NCBI RefSeq assembly: GCF_000344135.1
Contig: NZ_BAOP01000001.1
Location: forward strand, 62,001 to 126,000
Source of the DNA: Gordonia malaquae NBRC 108250
GTDB lineage: Bacteria; Actinomycetota; Actinomycetes; Mycobacteriales; Mycobacteriaceae
Length of the DNA: 64,000 nt
Reading direction: 5' to 3'
Shown here: in pieces, positions 7,950-15,540 of the stretch
Layout: every line of letters begins with the position of its first letter
Position numbering within the stretch: the first letter of the stretch is position 1
Notes under the pieces: model-generated
Databases searched by the model: none
Told to the model about the DNA's origin: nothing
Seen by the model: the letters and a program-made list of their open reading frames with translations, nothing else
Position numbers and translations under genes: made by a program

Positions 7950-9224
7950 ATGGCACTGTTCGCGATTCGCGACTACCGGCGGCTGTTCGGCGCGCAAGTG
8001 ATCGCGCTGTTCGGCACCGGGCTCGCGACCGTCGCCCTCGGGCTCCTGGCGTACGACCTCGCGGGGTCCGATGCAGCGGCTGTTCTGGCCACTGCGCTGA
8101 CCATCAAGATGGTCCTGTACGTCGTGATCGCGCCGATCGCCGCGGCCTACGTGGACCGCCTCCCCCGCCGCGTCTTCCTCGTCACGCTCGACGTGATCCG
8201 GATGGCGGTCGTCGTGGCGTTACCGTTCGTCACTCAGGTGTGGCAGGTGTACGTGCTGGTGGCGCTCCTGCAGGCGGCGTCGGCTGCGTTCACACCCACC
8301 TTCCAAGCGGTGATCCCCGACGTCGTCACCGACGAGGCCGACTTCACCCGCGCGCTCTCGGCGTCACAGGTCGCCTACACGATGGAGAGCCTGCTCAGCC
8401 CGGTCCTCGCAGCCGTCGCCCTCACGTTCATGTCGTTCAACACCCTGTTCGTGGGCACCGCCGTCGGGTTCGGTGTCTCTGCGCTGCTCGTCCGGGCCGC
8501 GACCGTGCCGAACGCACGACCCACCGCGTCGTCCGGCGCCCTCGAGAAGATCGTCGCCGGCGTCCGCACCTTCACCCGCACCCGTGAGCTCCGCGGCGTC
8601 ATGGCGTTGAACCTGGTGGTCGCGTCGGCAGGCTCGATCGTGGTCGTGAACACCGTGAACCTCGTTCGCGACCGACTCGGCGGCGACCAGGCCGGCGTTG
8701 CGTGGATGCTCGCTGCGTCAGGATTGGGCACACTCACTGTTGCACTCGTCCTGCCGAGGATCCTCGATCGGCTCGACTCCGAACGCCCGGTGATGATGGC
8801 CGGTGCCGCCGTGCTCGTCGTCGCCACCGCGGTTGCGGCAGCCGCGGCAGTGACCGGCACCGCGTCCACCCCGCTCATCGCCATTCTCTGGTCGGCGATC
8901 GGCGCAGGCACGGCGGCGATCGTCACTCCCACCGGTCGGGTGATCCGCCGCGTGGTCGATGCCGACGCCATCCCCACCGGGTTCGCCGCACAGTTCTCCC
9001 TGTCGCATGCGGCGTGGTTGCTCGCGTACCCGATCGCCGGGTGGATCGGCGTGTCGGCAGGCCTCGAGATCGCCTGGCCGATCCTCGCCGCTTTCGCCGC
9101 GATCGGGGCCGTCGCCGCGGTGATCGTCTGGCCGACCGGCCGGCCGCGCCCGGTCCGGACCAAGACACCCGTGGTCGACGCGGAACTGGTGGGTGCAGCC
9201 TGCGCCTGTTGCCGCGCGGTTTGA
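7950..9224 (+). CDS. MFS transporter with C-terminal Cys cluster, probable metal exporter
   Basis: 424 residues, about 12 membrane segments, with the MFS loop AAYVDRLPRRVFLVTLD near 65-80. The protein ends in ACACCRAV, giving cysteines 418, 420 and 421 on the cytosolic tail: a soft-metal ligand set not normal for MFS drug pumps. It is the second gene behind the CsoR-type box, after the His-rich protein. The most economical reading is efflux of copper or another thiophilic ion, or of its complex; organic substrates remain possible. Confidence 0.75.
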   Translation: MALFAIRDYRRLFGAQVIALFGTGLATVALGLLAYDLAGSDAAAVLATALTIKMVLYVVIAPIAAAYVDRLPRRVFLVTLDVIRMAVVVALPFVTQVWQVYVLVALLQAASAAFTPTFQAVIPDVVTDEADFTRALSASQVAYTMESLLSPVLAAVALTFMSFNTLFVGTAVGFGVSALLVRAATVPNARPTASSGALEKIVAGVRTFTRTRELRGVMALNLVVASAGSIVVVNTVNLVRDRLGGDQAGVAWMLAASGLGTLTVALVLPRILDRLDSERPVMMAGAAVLVVATAVAAAAAVTGTASTPLIAILWSAIGAGTAAIVTPTGRVIRRVVDADAIPTGFAAQFSLSHAAWLLAYPIAGWIGVSAGLEIAWPILAAFAAIGAVAAVIVWPTGRPRPVRTKTPVVDAELVGAACACCRAV

Positions 9225-9241
9225 GCGCATACGCTGAGCAG

Positions 9242-9751
9242 ATGACATCTCCGCAACCGTTCCCCGACGTCCGGTGGGGCGCCGAGAGCAGTGTCCTGCG
9301 AGCTCCGATGGTGAAGTTCGCGTCAACGGCCGCCGGGTCGGCGACGATCAAGGCGCTGGCCCCGCTCGACCGTTGGGTGCTCGGCAAGACCCGAGGCAGG
9401 TTCACCGCACTCGGGCCCATCGGCGCACCGACGCTGCTGTTGGCGACGACGGGCGCGAAGTCCGGTGCGCGGCGGGTCCAGCCGCTCCTCTACTACCGCG
9501 AGGATCCGGACATCTTCGTCATCGGGTCGAACTTCGGCGGCGACCGGCATCCCGCCTGGACGTACAACCTCCTCGCCGGCGGACCGGCGTCGGTGATCAT
9601 CGGCGACGAGATCCCCGTGACGGCGACCCTCATCGACGGTGCAGACCGCGAGCGGGTCTTGGCCGGTTTCATCGAATCGATGGCCGTCTACCAGACGTAC
9701 CTCGGGCGCACGGACCGCGAACTCCGCATCTTCCGATTGACCGCGGCGTGA
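9242..9751 (+). CDS. deazaflavin (F420)-dependent nitroreductase family protein (Ddn-like)
   Basis: 169 residues. The family core is visible: a helical N-terminus, then RGRFTALGPIGAPTLLLATTGAKSGARRVQPL, corresponding to the TxGRKSG.R...PL block of mycobacterial Ddn proteins, then FVIGSNFGGDRHPAWTYNL. Such proteins use reduced F420 to reduce quinones or nitro compounds. Its stop overlaps the start of the luciferase-like gene by 4 bases (GTGA), so the two are translationally coupled. The native substrate is unknown. Confidence 0.88.
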   Translation: MTSPQPFPDVRWGAESSVLRAPMVKFASTAAGSATIKALAPLDRWVLGKTRGRFTALGPIGAPTLLLATTGAKSGARRVQPLLYYREDPDIFVIGSNFGGDRHPAWTYNLLAGGPASVIIGDEIPVTATLIDGADRERVLAGFIESMAVYQTYLGRTDRELRIFRLTAA

Positions 9752-10767
9752 GCATCGAGTTCGGGCTCGACACGTTCGGTGGAGTGACGATCGACGACGA
9801 CGGCCGACCCGTCGATCACCCCACCGTGATCCGCGACCTCGTCGAGGACGGTGTCGTCGCCGATCAGGCGGGCCTCGACTTCTTCGGGGTCGGCGAGCAC
9901 CACCGACCCGATTTCGCGGTGTCGAGCCCCGAGATGGTCCTGGCCGCGATCGCGGCGCGCACCTCGCGCATCAGGTTGGGATCTGCGGTCACCGTGCTCA
10001 GCTCCGACGACCCGGTCCGAGTGTTCGAGCGGTTCGCGACATTGGACGCCGTCTCGAACGGTCGTGCCGAGATCGTCGCCGGACGCGGGTCGTTCATCGA
10101 ATCGTTCCCGCTGTTCGGCTACGACCTCGCCGACTACGACGTCCTGTTCGACGAGAAGCTCGACCTGCTGTCACGTCTTCTGCGGGAGAAGCCCGTCACC
10201 TGGGAGGGCACTACGCGGACGGCGCTGACCGACCAACGCGTGTACCCGACGACCGCGAACGGCATCCCGACCTGGGTCGGCGTCGGCGGGACGCCGGAGT
10301 CGGTGGTGCGGACCGCGCAGTACGGATTCAACCTGTTCCTGGCGATCATCGGCGGACCTCCCGGTCGCTTCGCCGCCTACATCGATCTGTTCGACCGCGC
10401 GCAGGACCAGTACGGCACGCCGCGGGCAAAGGTCGCCGTGCACTCGCCGGGCCTGGTCGCCGACACCGACGACCAGGCTCGCGAGCTCGCCTACGACGGC
10501 TGGTTCGCGATGCGCACCACGATGGGACGCGAGCGCGGTTGGCCCCCGCCGACGCCGTCGGACTTCGAGAGCGAGATCGTCGACGGCTCGTTGTACCTGG
10601 GTTCCCCGGAGACCGTCGCGACGAAGATCGCCCGCACACTCTCGGTGTTGAAGGTCGACCGATTTGATCTCAAGTACGACCAGCCGGTCCCGCACAGCGT
10701 CCAGCGCCGTTCCATCGAGTTGTACGGCGACCAGGTGATCCCGCTGGTCAAGGACATGCTGGGCTGA
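9748..10767 (+). CDS. luciferase-like (LLM class) flavin/F420-dependent oxidoreductase
   Basis: 339 residues with the bacterial-luciferase TIM-barrel pattern: FGVGEHHRPDFAVSSPEMVLAAIAART near 47-73, the RFATLDAVSNGRAEIVAGRGS block near 94-114, and a C-terminal LYLGSPETVATKIA. GTG 9748 overlaps the preceding stop by 4 bases. Operonic pairing with a Ddn-like protein makes F420 a plausible cofactor, but FMN cannot be excluded. Confidence 0.88.
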   Translation: MSIEFGLDTFGGVTIDDDGRPVDHPTVIRDLVEDGVVADQAGLDFFGVGEHHRPDFAVSSPEMVLAAIAARTSRIRLGSAVTVLSSDDPVRVFERFATLDAVSNGRAEIVAGRGSFIESFPLFGYDLADYDVLFDEKLDLLSRLLREKPVTWEGTTRTALTDQRVYPTTANGIPTWVGVGGTPESVVRTAQYGFNLFLAIIGGPPGRFAAYIDLFDRAQDQYGTPRAKVAVHSPGLVADTDDQARELAYDGWFAMRTTMGRERGWPPPTPSDFESEIVDGSLYLGSPETVATKIARTLSVLKVDRFDLKYDQPVPHSVQRRSIELYGDQVIPLVKDMLG

Positions 10768-10768
10768 T

Positions 10769-11314
10769 TCACGCTCGCAAGTCGGCGACCGCTTTGGCGA
10801 TGAGAGCGGCCCGACGATCGGGAGTCCGTGCCTTCAGGATCTGAAGGATGATCGTGTAGCGGTCCGACCGACCGAGCCGTTCGAACGCGATGAGTGCATG
10901 AGGGTCAGCGGCGAGCGCGTCGACGAGGTCGGCCGGCGGCTCGGCGGTCCGCTGTGACTGATAGGCGGCGTCCCAGCGACCGTCGGCTTTCGCCTTGTCG
11001 GCCTCCGCATATCCCGCAGGACGCACCCGACCTGCGGCGGCGAGCGCCTCGAACTTGTCGACGTTGATCTTCGACCACGAACTCGTCGGCCGCCGCGGTG
11101 AGTATCGCTGCAGAAACGCGTCGTCGTCGTGGGATCTGCGCTGCCCGTCGATCCAACCGAAACACAGCGCGCCGTCGAGCGCGTCGGCGATCGTGATGCC
11201 GGGCAGCGTTGAGCGGGCCTTCCTGATCCGCAGCCAGGCGTCGGGCGCCGTGCTGTGGTTCTCGTCGAGCCAGGCCTCCCACTCGTCGCCGGACGTGAAC
11301 TCGAGGATCGTCAT
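10769..11314 (-). CDS. YdeI/OmpD-associated family protein
   Basis: 181 residues with family hallmarks: the N-terminal W-x-x-WL...H motif (EWEAWLDENH), ALDGALCFGWIDGQRR near 45-60, YSPRRPTSSWSKIN near 70-83, and a helical C-terminus (AFERLGRSDRYTIILQILKARTPDRRAALI). The biochemical role of the family is poorly known; some members were linked to stress or bacteriocin tolerance. Its stop lies one base from the convergent luciferase-like gene's stop. Confidence 0.85.
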   Translation of the reverse strand: MTILEFTSGDEWEAWLDENHSTAPDAWLRIRKARSTLPGITIADALDGALCFGWIDGQRRSHDDDAFLQRYSPRRPTSSWSKINVDKFEALAAAGRVRPAGYAEADKAKADGRWDAAYQSQRTAEPPADLVDALAADPHALIAFERLGRSDRYTIILQILKARTPDRRAALIAKAVADLRA

Positions 11315-11339
11315 CGCGCAAGGATAGGTCGATCAGTCT

Positions 11340-11741
11340 TCACATACCCGACGTTCGGCAGTTCTTGGCGGCCCTGCGCAACTCCTGCGCCTCGGCTTGC
11401 CCGAAGTCCCAGGGCATGGCCATCTCAAGCGCGGCGAGGACATCTGCATGCGACGGCGACTCGTGATGTGAAGCATCCGCGAGGGCGCGGTGATATCCCT
11501 CGATCGCAACGACCGCTGCAGTGGGGTCCGTCCGCCACAACCAGGCGAGGATCACGCCTGCCGGGTCTCCCGCATTGAAGAAGCCCGCACGGGCGAACTC
11601 ACCGAGCGGGTCGCCCGCCGCCTGCAGGGGCGACCTCGCCCTGAACCTCGAACGACGGACCGATGTCTCGGCCTCCCACGACCAGAACGTGGCCAGCAGC
11701 AAGTCCACGACCTCTTCGGGCACCGCCACGTCGCGACTCAC
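11340..11741 (-). CDS. hypothetical protein, 133 aa, third gene of the Fic-like/LysR operon
   Basis: Not recognised. A soluble, helical, Ala-rich protein. The GTG start at 11741 overlaps the stop of the LysR gene by 4 bases (GTGA), the same junction as between the Fic-like and LysR genes, so the three are one operon. No catalytic motif is apparent. Confidence 0.6.
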   Translation of the reverse strand: MSRDVAVPEEVVDLLLATFWSWEAETSVRRSRFRARSPLQAAGDPLGEFARAGFFNAGDPAGVILAWLWRTDPTAAVVAIEGYHRALADASHHESPSHADVLAALEMAMPWDFGQAEAQELRRAAKNCRTSGM

Positions 11742-12661
11742 TCGGCCTCCCAGGACGACTTCACTTCATTCGCCAGCATCTGTGCCAGCATCGCCACCCG
11801 CGGACGCGCAGCTAGGAGTGCACTCGATGCCGCGAGGAAGATCGTGTTGATCGGCGGTTCTGCCACCTCGTCGATCCGCACCAACCGTCCAGCGTTCACG
11901 TCATCGGCGACGAGGTAGCTCGGCAGGACGGTGATCCCCAACCCTGCCACGGCAGCTGCACGAATCGACGTCAAGTCGGGAATCGTCATGACCGGGTCGA
12001 ACCGCGGTTCCGACTCGAAGACGGTGTTCCAGTAGCGCCGGATGATCGCCAGCTCCCGGTTGTACGCGATGAGCGGTGCGGCGTCGATCCGCGAGAACGG
12101 AGCCCCGGCCAGTCCGAATTCGGGAGCGCCCACCAGCCAGAACTCCTCGTCAGCCAACGGCCACGAAGTGATGTCGGCACCCCTCGGTCGGACGGTTGTG
12201 ATCACGAGGTCGAGTTCCCCCGCCTCCAGCCTCGACATGAGATCTGCCGACTCACCGAGCGCGACGTCTATCCGGGGAAGTCCAACACGAATCCTCGACA
12301 GCGCGGGCAGGACGTGAAGCGCAACGTACTCGGGAGGGCCGCCGAGCGTGACGGGTCGACCCGACGGGTCGCCCGCCCCGGACCCTCGAATCACCCGCTC
12401 CACGCTGTCGATGTGATGCACGGTCTGCACGACGATCTCGTGCCCGGTCGGCGTCGGCGACACTCCGGCCGCCGTTCGGACAAACAAAGGCTGCCCGAAA
12501 TGCTCCTCCACCAGGCGGACGTGGTTGGTGACCGTCGGTTGGGAGATGCGCAGCCGGCGCGATGCCGCGCTGAACGACCCGGTGCGGTACACCGCGACCA
12601 CCGTGCGGAGATAGTCGAGCGGCAACCGCCTGTCGTGGCTCGAGCCCATACCCGCCGTCAC
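11738..12661 (-). CDS. LysR-family transcriptional regulator
   Basis: 307 residues from GTG 12661, chosen because it overlaps the stop of the upstream gene by 4 bases; ATG 12649 is the alternative. The winged helix is LDYLRTVVAVYRTGSFSAASRRLRISQPTVTNHVRLVEEHFGQPLFVR, followed by the periplasmic-binding-like effector domain (PRIDVALGESADLMSRLEAGELDLVI). Most LysR genes are divergent from their targets; here the regulator is the middle gene of an operon, so its target is not obvious. The effector is unknown. Confidence 0.87.
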   Translation of the reverse strand: MTAGMGSSHDRRLPLDYLRTVVAVYRTGSFSAASRRLRISQPTVTNHVRLVEEHFGQPLFVRTAAGVSPTPTGHEIVVQTVHHIDSVERVIRGSGAGDPSGRPVTLGGPPEYVALHVLPALSRIRVGLPRIDVALGESADLMSRLEAGELDLVITTVRPRGADITSWPLADEEFWLVGAPEFGLAGAPFSRIDAAPLIAYNRELAIIRRYWNTVFESEPRFDPVMTIPDLTSIRAAAVAGLGITVLPSYLVADDVNAGRLVRIDEVAEPPINTIFLAASSALLAARPRVAMLAQMLANEVKSSWEAE

Positions 12662-13458
12662 AGTTCGGTCTGGTCCGAGCCGACGAAGTACGCCCGTGGA
12701 TCGATTCCTCTGCGCTTGGCCGCCGACATCCGACGGAATCCCTCGATGGCGCGCTCGCACATGTCGTCGAGTGCCAGAGGAGTCGATGCGACGGCCTGAC
12801 CGAAGCGCACCATGCCCGGCCGAAGCGCGGCGGAGAGCCAGCGGTAGTCGCAGTACCTGTCCTGGTCGTCGCAGATCGCGACTCGTCGGGCCGCTGACAC
12901 ATCGCCGAGATCAACGCGGGACCAGTCGAGGTCCCATCCCGCTTGACGCAGGTACAGCTGGACGAATGCTCGCTCCACTCGGCGATCGCCTCCGACTGCG
13001 CCACTCGCGTAGGCGAGGTTCGCCCAATGTTCGGCAGCGAGGTCGCAGACCGCATCGCAGGACGGCAGCGCTGGACGTTCGTGTGCCATGTGGTCGAGGA
13101 CCGATCTCAGCATGTCGAGCGACGACACGTCCGCGGTGCTCAGAAGGTCCGCCCGCTGAGCGCAGTCGAGGAACACCTGGCGGTGCACTCGCTCCAGATG
13201 TGCAAGATCGAACGGACCCGCGTACACCCATGGATCGCGTTCGATCTCGGTCATCCTCAGCGCGGTGGTGCGGCGTTCGTACGCGTGCCCGTGCACGTCA
13301 CGAGCGGCGCGTGCCATCTCCTCGGCGAGCGCCAGTTCCCCTGATGCCACCCTCCTGACCGCCATCTCGTCGTCTGCGGTCAGAGGCGTGGCCGCGAGGC
13401 AATGACCGACCGCGACGTTGACCGTGATCACATCGGCGACAGAGGCTGCGTACGTCAT
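12658..13458 (-). CDS. degenerate Fic/DOC-fold protein
   Basis: 266 residues. The middle aligns by eye with actinobacterial Fic proteins: FDLAHLERVHRQVF matches the 'DLAYLRAIHRQLF' helix, and AGWDLDWSRVDLGDV matches the 'sGLDWgktDLeel' segment after the active site. Between them the catalytic loop HPFxxGNGR is replaced by SGAVGGDRR (12979-13005), with the His, Asn and second Gly lost. It should not be able to AMPylate by the usual mechanism. It is the first gene of an operon with a LysR regulator and a small unknown. An enzymatically dead, binding-only role is inferred. Confidence 0.55.
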   Translation of the reverse strand: MTYAASVADVITVNVAVGHCLAATPLTADDEMAVRRVASGELALAEEMARAARDVHGHAYERRTTALRMTEIERDPWVYAGPFDLAHLERVHRQVFLDCAQRADLLSTADVSSLDMLRSVLDHMAHERPALPSCDAVCDLAAEHWANLAYASGAVGGDRRVERAFVQLYLRQAGWDLDWSRVDLGDVSAARRVAICDDQDRYCDYRWLSAALRPGMVRFGQAVASTPLALDDMCERAIEGFRRMSAAKRRGIDPRAYFVGSDQTEL

Positions 13459-13581
13459 CTTCGGTACCCCGATCCTGGCCGACCCTGTGTCGACACCTCT
13501 GTGAGTAGCTGAGCAACAGAGTGGCCGCCAAACCGGAGCATCAGGATTCTGATAGCCGATATACGAAGTCTTTCGATGAGC

Positions 13582-14871
13582 TCAGTCGATGGTCTCGCGC
13601 GGAACGAGATCCTCCCGGCGCCCGACGACCGTCACACGCCCGCCGTCACCGGGGTCCGGATCGGGAAGCACTCGGTCCGGGTCGATCAGATAGACGTCGT
13701 GGCCGTCCAGGGTGAGTCGCCGTATCGCGTCCAGAAGCATGCGTCGCCCCACGTCGCCGACCGTGCTGACTCGCAGCAGGCTGATCGCGACCCGTTTCTG
13801 CGCGGGCGGGTCGTCCTCGAATTCACGGAGGATTCGTTCGGCGCCGGCGAACCGGATGTCGCCCTGGAGTGACACGACGACGACGGCATGTGAGCCCTTG
13901 CCGAACACTCGGCGCCCACGGACCACCGACGGGCCTGCCGGCGGCACATCCATGAGGTGCATGCCCATGTCGGAGGTGAACCGGCGGAACAGTTCAACTC
14001 CGCGCACGCTGTTGCCGTGCCGGTCCAGCCGCGGGGAGAAGGTGGCGATGCCCGCCTGTCCCGGCAGTGCGCCGATCAACCCGCCCGCGACGCCGCTCTT
14101 CGCCGGTATTCCGACCCGTGTCATCCAGTCGCCCGCCGCGTCGTACATTCCACACGTCGCCATCACACTGAGCGTCTGGCGCACCACGGCCGGCGGCACC
14201 ACCGGCGCCCCGGTCACCGGGTTCACGCCTCGATTGGCGAGCGTCGCCGCCATCAACGCGAGGTCGTCGACGGTGACCGCGAGCGAGCACTGTCGGGTGT
14301 ATCCGGTCACCGCGACCAGCGGGTCCTCATCGATGATGTCGTTGGCGCGCAGCATGTTCGCGAGGGCCCGGTTTCGGTACGCGGTCCGGATCTCCGACTC
14401 GAAAACAGCTTCGTCCATTTCGAGTCGCCGGCCGGCGAAGGCGCTCAGACCGTCGACGATCCGATCGAACCGGTCATGCGGCGCGGCGCCCCGCGGACCG
14501 GCAAGTGTGTGCGCGGTGATCGAACCCGCGTTGATCATCGGATTCAGCGGCCTGCCGGTGATCGGCTCCAACGACATCTCGTTGAACGCGTCGCCGCTCG
14601 GCTCGACACCGACTTTGTCGAGGACCTCGTCGAACCCGCGGTCGGCCAGCGCCAACGCGTACACGAACGGTTTGGAGATCGACTGAATGCTGAACGACGC
14701 GTCGCAGTCGCCCTGCGAATACCGCCGCCCGTCTTCGGTGCAGAACGCGACCGCCAGACGGTCCGGGTCGGCGTTCGCCAACTCCGGGATGTAGTCGGCC
14801 GTGGCGCCCGACTGGTCGGCCTCCACGGATCGGAGGGCTTCGGCGAGGTAATCCGGAATCGGCGAGCGCAC
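13582..14871 (-). CDS. glsA: glutaminase with C-terminal STAS domain
   Basis: 429 residues. The beta-lactamase-like glutaminase domain spans about 1-300 with the nucleophile motif SISK (S64, K67), then PFNPMINAG-type (RPLNPMINAGSI), the YRNRALANMLR helix and the conserved CSLAVTVDDLALMAATLANRG-like block. Residues from about 315 form a STAS domain (VVVVSLQGDIRFAGAERIL). It hydrolyses glutamine to glutamate and ammonia. GlsA-STAS fusions are known in actinobacteria. The start is GTG 14871. Confidence 0.92.
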   Translation of the reverse strand: MRSPIPDYLAEALRSVEADQSGATADYIPELANADPDRLAVAFCTEDGRRYSQGDCDASFSIQSISKPFVYALALADRGFDEVLDKVGVEPSGDAFNEMSLEPITGRPLNPMINAGSITAHTLAGPRGAAPHDRFDRIVDGLSAFAGRRLEMDEAVFESEIRTAYRNRALANMLRANDIIDEDPLVAVTGYTRQCSLAVTVDDLALMAATLANRGVNPVTGAPVVPPAVVRQTLSVMATCGMYDAAGDWMTRVGIPAKSGVAGGLIGALPGQAGIATFSPRLDRHGNSVRGVELFRRFTSDMGMHLMDVPPAGPSVVRGRRVFGKGSHAVVVVSLQGDIRFAGAERILREFEDDPPAQKRVAISLLRVSTVGDVGRRMLLDAIRRLTLDGHDVYLIDPDRVLPDPDPGDGGRVTVVGRREDLVPRETID

Positions 14872-14996
14872 ACTCGCAGGCTACGGAGAAATCAGGACCA
14901 CTGCGAGACGTCCGCATCCTGCGTCACTGTAGGCCGGTCGGACGTATTCGGGGAGTACTCCGCAACAGGTCCGTCCGCCGCGGGGACGATCAGGTG

Positions 14997-15527
14997 ATGA
15001 ACGTCCGATTCGCCGCCGTGCTCGGCGTTGTGTCCGTGATGATCCTCGTCGCCGGATGCGGCTCGGGCGACGACACGTCCGCCGCATCACCGACGGTCAG
15101 CACCGTCACCGCGACAGTCACGGAAACGGAGACCGAAACCTCCACCGTCGCTGTCTCGCCGACCACCACCGCCGATAAGACACCGCATGCGACCCGGACC
15201 ACGGAACCCGTCGACGAGACCACCACGGCACGTGGCGGATTGACCACGTCGCAGAGCAACGCGGTCGGCAAGGCCCGCGAATACCTCGACATCTCCGCGT
15301 TCTCACGGCAGGGACTGATCGATCAGCTCGAGTACGAGGGTTTCAGCACGTCCGACGCCGCCTACGCCGTCGACTACGTCAGTCCGAATTGGACCACCCA
15401 AGCGAAGAAGAAGGCCGCCGAGTACATGGGGATCAGCTCGTTCTCGCAGCAGGGCCTCATCGATCAGCTCGTCTATGAGGGCTTCACGCAGGCACAGGCC
15501 GAAGCGGGTGCGGCCAGTCAGTTCTGA
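14997..15527 (+). CDS. surface lipoprotein with two Ltp repeats
   Basis: 176 residues. The signal peptide ends in the lipobox LVAG-C (C21), followed by a Thr-rich linker (about 28-80). Two repeats of the Ltp type follow: KAREYLDISAFSRQGLIDQL and KKAAEYMGISSFSQQGLIDQL, each with YEGF next. This repeat (host cell surface-exposed lipoprotein family) is known from a phage lipoprotein that blocks DNA injection by other phages. Here it is a stand-alone chromosomal gene with no phage genes nearby; a role in phage exclusion is possible but unproven. GTG 14994 is an alternative start. Confidence 0.85.
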   Translation: MNVRFAAVLGVVSVMILVAGCGSGDDTSAASPTVSTVTATVTETETETSTVAVSPTTTADKTPHATRTTEPVDETTTARGGLTTSQSNAVGKAREYLDISAFSRQGLIDQLEYEGFSTSDAAYAVDYVSPNWTTQAKKKAAEYMGISSFSQQGLIDQLVYEGFTQAQAEAGAASQF

Positions 15528-15540
15528 CGTGTGACGCCCG

